Shown in pieces: positions 43,479 to 51,173 of a stretch of DNA of 64,000 bases (positions are counted from its first letter, which is position 1; every line of letters begins with the position of its first letter). Source of the stretch: Kaistella sp. 97-N-M2. Lineage in GTDB: Bacteria > Bacteroidota > Bacteroidia > Flavobacteriales > Weeksellaceae. The notes beneath the pieces were generated by a model. That model was not told where the DNA came from. It saw only the letters and a list, made by a program, of their open reading frames with translations, and did no database searches. The translations under genes were made by a program, and so were the position numbers. Where the stretch lies: positions 2,666,001 through 2,730,000 of the forward strand of contig NZ_CP090976.1 in NCBI RefSeq assembly GCF_021513235.1, read 5' to 3'.

Positions 43479-44753
43479 CTAAGTGTTCTTAAAACTTAAT
43501 CGTTGTTCTTCCATTAATTTTTGCTCCTCGTCTTTATAAAATCCAGAAGTTAATTTTTCGTGTATGGCTTCGAAAGCGGCCAGCGTTTCATTAATTTCAG
43601 AATCAGTGTGTGACGCGGTTGGAATTAATCTCAATAAGATCATCCCTTTTGGAATCACAGGATAAATAACGACGGAAGTAAAGATGCCGAAATTTTCTCT
43701 AAGATCTCTGGAAAGTAGGGTAGCTTCTACCGTAGAACCTTGCATCATTACAGGGGTTACGCAGGTATTAGAACCTCCTAAATTGAATCCTCTTTCCTTT
43801 AAACCATTTTGAAGTTTGCGGACGTTTTCCCACAATTTGTCTTTGATTTCAGGTCGGGATCGTAACAAGTCCAGTCTTTTTAAACCTCCAATCACCATTG
43901 GCATTGTTAAAGATTTTGCAAAAACCTGAGAACGAAGGTTGTATTTTAAAATTCGGATGATATCTGCGTCTGCCGCGATGAAAGCACCAAAACCCGCCAT
44001 CGACTTGGCGAAGGTCGAAAAGTACACATCGATTTGATCCTGACAGCCTTGCTCTTCACCAGCGCCGGCGCCGGTTTTTCCTAAAGTTCCAAATCCGTGG
44101 GCATCGTCAACCAATAATCGGAAATTAAATTTCGATTTCAGGTCGCAGATTTCTTTAATTTTTCCCTGCATTCCGCGCATACCGAAAACTCCTTCCGTAA
44201 TCACTAAAATTCCGCCGCCATTTTCGTTTGCTACTTTCGTGGCACGCACCAGATTTTTCTCTAAACTTTCGATATCGTTGTGCTTGTAGGTAAAACTTTT
44301 ACCCATGTGCAGGCGTACGCCATCAACGATACAGGCATGCGAATCGGCATCATAAACAATAACGTCGTGCCGTCCCACCAAGGCATCGATGGTAGAAACC
44401 ATTCCCTGATACCCGAAATTGAGAAGATAGGCCGCTTCTTTGTCTACAAATTCTGCCAGTTCTCTTTCCAGCTGCTGATGCTGTTCGGTTTCTCCGGACA
44501 TTGCGCGGGCTCCCATGGGATAAAACATACCATATTCTGCGGCCGCTTTGGCATCAGCTTCTAAAACTTCGGGGTGGTTACAAAGTCCCAAATAATCATT
44601 AGCACTCCAAAATATAACCTCCTTTCCTTGAAATATCATTCGGGGACCAATAGGTCCTTCTAATTTTGGAAAAACAAAATAGCCTTCTGCATAATCGGCA
44701 AATTGCCCTAACGGACCGGGATTTTGTCTAAGACGATCAAAAATATCTGTCAT
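43479..44753 (-). CDS. PLP-dependent alpha-oxoamine synthase; probable cysteate fatty acyltransferase (sulfonolipid) or serine palmitoyltransferase
   Basis: A 424-residue fold-type I PLP enzyme. SANDYLGLCNHPEV, DADSHACIVDGVRLH, LLVDDAHGFGTLG and the Schiff-base lysine region FSTFAKSMAGFGAF mark the alpha-oxoamine synthase family (KBL, SPT, BioF). In Chryseobacterium relatives this gene condenses cysteate with an acyl chain to start capnine (sulfonolipid) synthesis. The adjacent cysteine-synthase-like gene, which could provide cysteate, favours that reading over ordinary sphingolipid synthesis. A terminator lies between the two genes, so they need not share a transcript. Confidence 0.85.
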   Translation of the reverse strand: MTDIFDRLRQNPGPLGQFADYAEGYFVFPKLEGPIGPRMIFQGKEVIFWSANDYLGLCNHPEVLEADAKAAAEYGMFYPMGARAMSGETEQHQQLERELAEFVDKEAAYLLNFGYQGMVSTIDALVGRHDVIVYDADSHACIVDGVRLHMGKSFTYKHNDIESLEKNLVRATKVANENGGGILVITEGVFGMRGMQGKIKEICDLKSKFNFRLLVDDAHGFGTLGKTGAGAGEEQGCQDQIDVYFSTFAKSMAGFGAFIAADADIIRILKYNLRSQVFAKSLTMPMVIGGLKRLDLLRSRPEIKDKLWENVRKLQNGLKERGFNLGGSNTCVTPVMMQGSTVEATLLSRDLRENFGIFTSVVIYPVIPKGMILLRLIPTASHTDSEINETLAAFEAIHEKLTSGFYKDEEQKLMEEQRLSFKNT

Positions 44754-44809
44754 TATTTTATCTTGTTATTTTATAATTTATAAGAATCAAATTTAATTTA
44801 ATAATACTA

Positions 44810-44843
44810 AAAAAAAACCTTTCGCGAAGTACAAAAAGGTTTT
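44810..44843 (-). terminator. Terminator of the cysteine-synthase-like gene
   Basis: AAAACCTTT and AAAGGTTTT enclose a loop of about 12 nt, followed on the minus strand by a T run, within 7 nt of the stop codon. Confidence 0.75.
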
Positions 44844-44849
44844 CAATTT

Positions 44850-45896
44850 TTATTTAATGATTTCGGTTTTAAAAACCTCTTCATAGTTATGAACGCAGTT
44901 GTTGATAAAACCCTGTTCCTCCATCCATTGATCGCTGTATACTTTGGTAATGTACCTGGAACCGTGATCAGGGAAAATACACACCACAACATCATCCTTG
45001 GAAAACTCGTGAGAATTGGCGTATTGAAGCAACCCCTGCGTTACCGCGCCGGTGGTGTAACCGCCCATAATGGCTTCTTTTAAAGCAATTTCTCTGGTTC
45101 GGTAGGCAGACATCTCGTCATTCACGCGAACAAATTCATCAACTTTATCAAAAAGCAGGGCAGCGGGGATGAGATTTTTACCCATTCCTTCAATTTGGTA
45201 GGGATGAATTTCGTCTTTATTAATTTTGCCGGTTTCGTGAAACCCTTTTAAAATGGAGCCGGAAGCATCAACACCAATTATTTTGACAGTAGGATTTTTC
45301 TCTTTCAAAAATTTGGCTGAACCGGATAGCGTTCCGCCGGTTCCGGTGCATGCAATCAAATGTGTAATTTTACCTTCGGTCTGTTCCCAAATTTCGGGCC
45401 CGGTAGACCGGTAATGCGCATCAATATTAAGTTCGTTAAAATATTGGTTGATGTAGATAGAATTAGGAGTTTCTGCAGCAATTCTTTTTGCCACTTCGTA
45501 GTAGGATCGGGGGTCATCCGCCGGAACGTTGGCCGGACAAATATAAACCGTTGCGCCCAATGCCTTTAGATATGCAATTTTCTCCGCTTTCGTTTTGTTG
45601 CTAACGGCTAGAATACATTTGTATCCTTTAATAATACAAACCATGGCGATGGAAAAGCCAGTGTTTCCGGAAGTGGTTTCAACGATCGTAGAGCCTTCTT
45701 TCAAAAGACCTTTGCGTTCTGCCGCTTCTATAATATGTAAAGCAATTCTGTCCTTTGTGGAATGTCCGGGATTACAGGATTCTAATTTGGCGTAAACCGT
45801 CGCGGGAATATCTTTGGTAACTGTATTCAATTTCACCAAAGGCGTATGACCAATTAAGCCAAGAATGTTATCGTAAACATTAATCATTTTCTTCAT
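44850..45896 (-). CDS. Cysteine-synthase-family PLP enzyme; probable cysteate synthase
   Basis: A 348-residue fold-type II PLP enzyme. The start at 45896 (MKKMINVYDNILGLIG) is used; ATG 45887 is an alternative. The usual cysteine synthase/CBS marks are present: IGHTPLVKLN, the lysine in NPGHSTKDRIA, TSGNTG and CTGTGGTLSG. Unlike a standard cysteine synthase, it has a C-terminal extension (VYSDQWMEEQGFINN) like the group next to serine-palmitoyltransferase-type genes. The context suggests formation of cysteate from phosphoserine and sulfite for sulfonolipid; this is inference, and O-acetylserine sulfhydrylase or CBS activity is the alternative. Confidence 0.82.
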   Translation of the reverse strand: MKKMINVYDNILGLIGHTPLVKLNTVTKDIPATVYAKLESCNPGHSTKDRIALHIIEAAERKGLLKEGSTIVETTSGNTGFSIAMVCIIKGYKCILAVSNKTKAEKIAYLKALGATVYICPANVPADDPRSYYEVAKRIAAETPNSIYINQYFNELNIDAHYRSTGPEIWEQTEGKITHLIACTGTGGTLSGSAKFLKEKNPTVKIIGVDASGSILKGFHETGKINKDEIHPYQIEGMGKNLIPAALLFDKVDEFVRVNDEMSAYRTREIALKEAIMGGYTTGAVTQGLLQYANSHEFSKDDVVVCIFPDHGSRYITKVYSDQWMEEQGFINNCVHNYEEVFKTEIIK

Positions 45897-45916
45897 TTTG
45901 TCTATAAAACCGACTG

Positions 45917-45947
45917 CAAAAATACTAAAAAATAAATAATACAACAA
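45917..45947 (-). promoter_or_regulatory. Promoter of the cysteine-synthase-like gene
   Basis: On the minus strand TTG (45945-45947) is followed after 20 bp by TATTTTTG (45917-45924), 20 nt before the ATG. Confidence 0.65.
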
Positions 45948-46104
45948 TGTATCTCTTATTTTATGATTTATTGAATACGAATTATTGCAGCACGTAAAAC
46001 TATTATTGGGAGATACGGTAAACAGACTTGCGTGGATTTAATTTTTGTTAAAATCATAAGTTACTACGTATAAATTCTTATTTTCGCAAGATTGAAATTT
46101 AAAT

Positions 46105-49100
46105 ATGAAAAATTGGTCTTTTAAAAAGTGGAATACCCTTTTGGGATGGGTTGTTTTTGTAATTGCTCTCCTTACCTACCTCACTACCATCGAGCCGAAT
46201 TTTAGTTTTTGGGATACGGGAGAATACATTTCTTCCGCAACCAAATTAGAAGTAACGCATGCCCCGGGCGCGGCGCTTTTTCAGTTGGTGGGCGCTGTTG
46301 CAGCGATGTTTGCTTTTGGGAACGGAGAAAATTACTCGGTCGTCATTAATTCAATGTCGGCACTTTTCAGTGCTTTAACTATCCTCTTTTTATTCTGGAC
46401 CATCACGCATTTGGTGCGAAGACTTCTCAATAAAGATTTTAGTGAAATTACCAGACATCAGGAAATCTCCATTCTTTTTGCGGGCGTAATTGGAGCTTTA
46501 TGTTTTACTTTTTCCGACACTTTTTGGTTTTCCGCCGTGGAAGGCGAGGTTTACTCGATGACGAGCATGTTTATTGCCCTTTTGGTATGGCTTATTACGA
46601 AGTGGGAAAACGAATACCACGATCTCGATAATGAACGGTGGATTATTTTAATATTCTTTATAACAGGCTTATCCGTGGGCGTTCACATGATGTGTATGCT
46701 GGCAATCCCCGCCGTTTGTTTGATCTATTATTCCAGAAATTATGAGTTCTCCTGGAAAAGTTTCATCTGGGCCAATGTAGTGACGCTGGTGATTTTGGGA
46801 ATCGTTTTCAAAGGGATTTTTCCTTTGATTATGACGCTTTTCGGAAAACTGGAGATTTTTGCGGTTAACGGCATCGGTCTTCCTTTCCATTCCGGGACCA
46901 TTATCGCGTTTATCATTTTGGTGGCAGTGTGCTATTTCGCCTTAAAATATGCTAGAAAATTAAAGAAAAATATTTACCAGACCATCGCGCTATCTGTAGT
47001 GTACATGATGATCGGTTTTTCGTGCTGGATGGTTATTCCGATCCGTGCAAACGCGAATCCACCCATGAATCTTAATAATCCCGACAACGCCATCGGTATG
47101 TTGGATTATTATAACCGCGAACAGTACGGAGACTGGCCAACCTCTTACGGCCAAAACTATACGGCGTACTTAGATGCGAACGGAATTCTGAAAAATGAAG
47201 ACGGCAGTTACAAAACTCAGAAAACGGGCGATGTTTACGAAAAGGACGAAAAAGGCGGCACCTACAGACGTGTTGGCGACCGTTTTAATTATATTTTCAG
47301 TCCGGATCATGTAAGCTTTATGCCGCGAATGTTCAGCGAAGACAAAGATGTAATGTCCAACTACATCTCCATGTACGGTGCACCCGATTTCTCCTTTAAT
47401 TATGCAAACGAAGACATCGCGGACAGTCCGGAAGCAAAACAGGTCTTCAATGAACTCCGAAAAAAGTATGAGGACGGAACCATTAAAGCGGACGATTATT
47501 TAAAGGTAAAATCCTACAATTTAATTAATGTGCAGCGTCCATCCTTAGGCCAGAATCTCGATTATTTTTTCACCTTCCAAACAGGATATTACTTTGTACG
47601 ATATCTTATGTGGAATTTTGTCGGGAGGCAAAACGACCTGGAAGGACACATGGAGAATAACAAAGGAAACTGGATTTCCGGCATTCCATTTATCGATAAC
47701 GCAATGTGGGGCGACCAAAGTGCAATGCCGGCAAAATTTAAAAATGAAAGCACTGTAGCCTTTTTCTTTTTACCGTTACTTCTAGGAATAATCGGCTTCT
47801 TCTTTCAGCTTAAAAGAGATTTCGGCCGATTTTATGCCATCCTTTCTCTGTTTGTATTAACCGGGATGGGTATTGTTTTTTACACCGGCGTAAAACCATT
47901 CGAAGTTCGGGAGCGGGATTACGCAATGGTTGGCGCTTTCTATGCGTTTGCTATTTGGATTGGGCTTGGAGCGGCAGCTTTGCTGTGGTATCTGCAGACA
48001 AAGGTAAAATCCGATGTGGTGAACATCGTTGCAGGAATTGTTCTGTTGGGAATTCCTTTAATGATGGGTTTCCAGAATTATAATGTACACGATCGAAGCA
48101 ACCGCTACACTGCCTACGATTACGCATATTCCACATTAAAATCTTTACCGAAAAACGATATTCTTTTTGTTTATGGTGATAATGATACCTATCCGATTTG
48201 GGGAATGCAGGAAACGTCGGGTCTGCGAGATGATGTAAAAGTCGTCAATTTCACTTTGCTTTCAACGCCGTGGAATATCGATCAGGTGAAACGCAGAACG
48301 TACAATTCAATGCCTGTTCCCTCTACGATGACGCACGAAGATTACCGCGATGGAACTAACGATCAAATATTTTTGATGTCCAAAGAAGACTGGAACAATG
48401 TTTTTGCAAATTTAAAAGATCAGGGCGCGCCCGAAACTACATTTGCAGGTTTCCGAAAGTTTCTCACGCAGGATTCGATGTCTTTGAAAGAGGCAATGAA
48501 TTTTATTAAAACGAAATCCGATGATAAAGATGAAATTTTAAAAATGCTTTTCGGAAATGATAAATACGAAAAATTTAATTTTCTGCCGGTTTCCAAATTC
48601 ATCCTTCCGGTAAATAAGCAAAACGCGGTGCAGTCCGGCACAATCGAAGCCAAAGATTTGTCGCAGACGGTGGAGCATATCACAATTAACTATAAGAGCA
48701 ACAGCATGTTCAAAAATAATTTGTTGATGCTCGATATGTTGGCGAATTTCGACTGGAAACGTCCGATTAATTTTTCTTCAGGTGGAATTTACGATCCTGA
48801 AAATATTTTCTATTTGGGAGATTATCTGCAGTACGACGGATTCAGTTACCGACTTGTTCCCATTAAAACCCCAGAACGCGAAGATGGCGAAATGGGTCGC
48901 GTAGATGCCAACTCGTTATACCAAACCATCAAAAATTACAAGTGGGGCAATTTCAAAGATCTGAATGTTCATTTTGATGAAACCTGCATGCAAAACAATG
49001 TAAGTTACAGAGGTTCGGTAGGCCGGGCGGCTGAAGCTTTAACGCTTTCCGGCCAGAAAGCCAAAGCAATTGAACTTTTAGACTTAGCTTCCCGCGAAAT

Positions 49101-49590
49101 TCCCGTCCAAAAATATGATGATCCAAGATCGCTGAGTTCAATTGTTTATGGCTACATTGTTTCGGGGCAAGAGCAAAAAGGGTTGAAGCTGGCAGAACAA
49201 CTCAAAAAAGGCATTTTTAACGAATATGATTACTACGCGAAGCTTTCACCAGGTGAGCAGCGTTTCGTTGCGCGGCAAATGCGAACCAAACCGATTGAAT
49301 ACTCCCTGATCGTCGGCGCGGTGTCCGATGCTTACAAAAAGATCGGAAAGAACGAAAAAGGGTACGATTATCTTGTGAAATCCATTGAGCCGATCGATAA
49401 ACGTTTTACGGATTTCGTGAAAGATCTTCAGGCGATGGGCAAAGAAAAAGCCTTTAAGCAATCTGAAAATGTACAGAAAATTACGCCGTTCTATACTTAT
49501 TTGTTTGATGTAATGGAACCTTACGATTCTACTTACAGCAAAGAAAAAGAGGATCAAATAACGAGCGCAATCATGAGAGCGACCCAATAA
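46105..49590 (+). CDS. DUF2723 family membrane glycosyltransferase (GT117-like)
   Basis: An 1161-residue protein. The first 300 residues and a stretch at about 560-680 hold 10-12 membrane segments. The early luminal loop EPNFSFWDTGEYI followed by THAPGAALF carries the acidic DxGE-type motif of GT-C enzymes and of TMEM260/DUF2723. The large C-terminal part (LKSLPKNDILFVYGDNDTYP onward) is periplasmic, ending in TPR-like repeats. Members are proposed protein O-mannosyltransferases or similar in Bacteroidota; the donor and target here are unknown. It is divergent from the cysteate synthase candidate and is followed by a strong terminator. Confidence 0.88.
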   Translation: MKNWSFKKWNTLLGWVVFVIALLTYLTTIEPNFSFWDTGEYISSATKLEVTHAPGAALFQLVGAVAAMFAFGNGENYSVVINSMSALFSALTILFLFWTITHLVRRLLNKDFSEITRHQEISILFAGVIGALCFTFSDTFWFSAVEGEVYSMTSMFIALLVWLITKWENEYHDLDNERWIILIFFITGLSVGVHMMCMLAIPAVCLIYYSRNYEFSWKSFIWANVVTLVILGIVFKGIFPLIMTLFGKLEIFAVNGIGLPFHSGTIIAFIILVAVCYFALKYARKLKKNIYQTIALSVVYMMIGFSCWMVIPIRANANPPMNLNNPDNAIGMLDYYNREQYGDWPTSYGQNYTAYLDANGILKNEDGSYKTQKTGDVYEKDEKGGTYRRVGDRFNYIFSPDHVSFMPRMFSEDKDVMSNYISMYGAPDFSFNYANEDIADSPEAKQVFNELRKKYEDGTIKADDYLKVKSYNLINVQRPSLGQNLDYFFTFQTGYYFVRYLMWNFVGRQNDLEGHMENNKGNWISGIPFIDNAMWGDQSAMPAKFKNESTVAFFFLPLLLGIIGFFFQLKRDFGRFYAILSLFVLTGMGIVFYTGVKPFEVRERDYAMVGAFYAFAIWIGLGAAALLWYLQTKVKSDVVNIVAGIVLLGIPLMMGFQNYNVHDRSNRYTAYDYAYSTLKSLPKNDILFVYGDNDTYPIWGMQETSGLRDDVKVVNFTLLSTPWNIDQVKRRTYNSMPVPSTMTHEDYRDGTNDQIFLMSKEDWNNVFANLKDQGAPETTFAGFRKFLTQDSMSLKEAMNFIKTKSDDKDEILKMLFGNDKYEKFNFLPVSKFILPVNKQNAVQSGTIEAKDLSQTVEHITINYKSNSMFKNNLLMLDMLANFDWKRPINFSSGGIYDPENIFYLGDYLQYDGFSYRLVPIKTPEREDGEMGRVDANSLYQTIKNYKWGNFKDLNVHFDETCMQNNVSYRGSVGRAAEALTLSGQKAKAIELLDLASREIPVQKYDDPRSLSSIVYGYIVSGQEQKGLKLAEQLKKGIFNEYDYYAKLSPGEQRFVARQMRTKPIEYSLIVGAVSDAYKKIGKNEKGYDYLVKSIEPIDKRFTDFVKDLQAMGKEKAFKQSENVQKITPFYTYLFDVMEPYDSTYSKEKEDQITSAIMRATQ

Positions 49591-49609
49591 TTTATAGCAG
49601 TATTTTAAG

Positions 49610-49639
49610 AAGAGCAGGTGTAAACTTTGCTCTTTTTTT
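49610..49639 (+). terminator. Terminator of the DUF2723 gene
   Basis: AAGAGCA and TGCTCTT enclose an 11-nt loop followed by T residues, 19 nt after the stop. Confidence 0.8.
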
Positions 49640-49659
49640 AACCCCAAAAATGAAGATCA

Positions 49660-50181
49660 ATGAAATTCTGTGCTTTTCTTCGTGGCGTTAACGTGAACGG
49701 CATTTCGCTGAAAATGGCGGAGGTGTTCCAAGTTTTTACCGATGCAGGAATGAAAGGTGTTTCTTCCGTTTTGGCGACGGGAAATATTATATTCTCGTCT
49801 GATCTAAAACCGACGGAATTAAAAGTAATTTTAGAAAAAGCCCTTTCCGGCGATTTCAATTACGAAGCTGTCCTTTTCCTTAAAACTGACGGCGAGGTCG
49901 CCGAAATTTTCGCCAAAAACCCTTTTACTCAGTCAAATGATGCGCACATTTATGCTTTCATCGGAATTGATGACGTAGAAGAAATTTTGCTGGAAGAATT
50001 CAACGCAAAAAAATCCGAAAACGAAAAGGGAAAAATTGTGGGCAAAACTTTTTACTGGCAGGTTGCAAAAGGCAATACTTTGGATTCTGCTTTCGGCAAA
50101 GTTTTAGGTAAAAAGAATTTAAAAGAAAAGATGACGTCGAGAAATCTGAATACAATCGAAAAAATAGGAAAGAAGTTTTAA
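49660..50181 (+). CDS. DUF1697 family protein
   Basis: A 173-residue protein. FCAFLRGVNVNGISLKMAEV at the start and SSVLATGNIIFSSD, GKTFYWQVAKGNTLDSAFGK, MTSRNLNTIEKI are DUF1697 hallmarks. The function of the family is unknown. It starts just after the terminator of the DUF2723 gene and ends in its own hairpin, so it is probably expressed alone. Confidence 0.88.
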   Translation: MKFCAFLRGVNVNGISLKMAEVFQVFTDAGMKGVSSVLATGNIIFSSDLKPTELKVILEKALSGDFNYEAVLFLKTDGEVAEIFAKNPFTQSNDAHIYAFIGIDDVEEILLEEFNAKKSENEKGKIVGKTFYWQVAKGNTLDSAFGKVLGKKNLKEKMTSRNLNTIEKIGKKF

Positions 50182-50203
50182 ATATTATTAAAAATCAGTA
50201 AGA

Positions 50204-50224
50204 GCGGGCTTTAGCCCGTTTTTC
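50204..50224 (+). terminator. Terminator of the DUF1697 gene
   Basis: GCGGGCT and AGCCCGT form a tight hairpin followed by TTTTTC. A second related hairpin with core GGCTTTAGCC and outer arms TTAAG/CTTAA lies at about 50237-50261. Confidence 0.7.
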
Positions 50225-50284
50225 TTTTCATTGATCTTAAGCGGCTTTAGCCAAAACTTAAATAACGGATAAAGTAAAATTACC

Positions 50285-50292
50285 TATTTTTG
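50285..50292 (+). promoter_or_regulatory. -7 box of kdsA
   Basis: TATTTTTG matches TAnnTTTG, 37 nt before the ATG. Confidence 0.45.
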
Positions 50293-50329
50293 CGGAGGAT
50301 TTTTCTCCTCAACTTCTAAAAACTAAAGC

Positions 50330-51139
50330 ATGATTCAATACTTAGAAAACATTCACCACAAAGACTCCAAAAACTTTTTTCTTATCGCGGGGCCGTGCAT
50401 TATTGAAGGCGAAGAAATGGCGCTGAACATCGCGGAAAAAATAGTGGAATTGTCCAGCAAATATAATATTCCCTATATCTTTAAAGGCAGTTTCAAAAAA
50501 GCCAACAGAAGCCGCGTCGATTCGTTTACGACGATTGGCGAAGAAAAATCTCTGGAAATTTTAAAAAAGGTAGGGCAGACGTTCGATATTCCCACCACCA
50601 CCGATATTCACGAGAATGAACACGCCGCTTTTGCCGCGCAGTACGTGGATGTTTTACAAATTCCCGCATTTTTGGTGCGTCAAACCGACCTGCTTATCGC
50701 TGCCGCTAAAACCGGTAAATGCGTGAGCCTGAAAAAAGGACAGTTTCTATCGCCGGAATCCATGCAGTTTGCGGTTCAAAAAGTAAACGATTCGGGCAAC
50801 CCGAAAACCGCCATCATCGAGCGTGGAAATTCCTTCGGTTACACCGATTTGGTTGTGGATTTCCGTGGAATTCCCACGATGCGCAATTACGCGCCGGTGA
50901 TTTTGGATGTCACGCATTCTTTGCAGCAACCAAACCAAAGTTCCGGCGTCACGGGCGGAAGACCGGAGCTAATTGAAACGATTGCAAAAGCCGGAATCGC
51001 TGTGGGTGCAGATGGTCTTTTCATCGAGACGCATCCCGACCCAAGTTGTGCCCTTTCCGATGGCGCGAATATGCTGAGACTCGATAAACTGGAAGATCTG
51101 CTTCAAAAATTAACACGCGTGAGAGAAGCGATTCTCTAA
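50330..51139 (+). CDS. kdsA: 3-deoxy-8-phosphooctulonate synthase
   Basis: A 269-residue TIM-barrel enzyme joining phosphoenolpyruvate and arabinose 5-phosphate to give Kdo-8-phosphate for lipopolysaccharide. FKGSFKKANRSRVDSF, TDIHENEHA and HSLQQPNQSSGVTGGRPE are family blocks. Cys23 in IAGPCII aligns with the metal-binding Cys of the Aquifex enzyme (E. coli has Asn), so this is a metal-dependent KdsA. It lies just upstream of a TonB-dependent receptor gene. Confidence 0.95.
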   Translation: MIQYLENIHHKDSKNFFLIAGPCIIEGEEMALNIAEKIVELSSKYNIPYIFKGSFKKANRSRVDSFTTIGEEKSLEILKKVGQTFDIPTTTDIHENEHAAFAAQYVDVLQIPAFLVRQTDLLIAAAKTGKCVSLKKGQFLSPESMQFAVQKVNDSGNPKTAIIERGNSFGYTDLVVDFRGIPTMRNYAPVILDVTHSLQQPNQSSGVTGGRPELIETIAKAGIAVGADGLFIETHPDPSCALSDGANMLRLDKLEDLLQKLTRVREAIL

Positions 51140-51173
51140 TTTTTTGTTATCTTTAAAAACTAAATTCGCAGCA

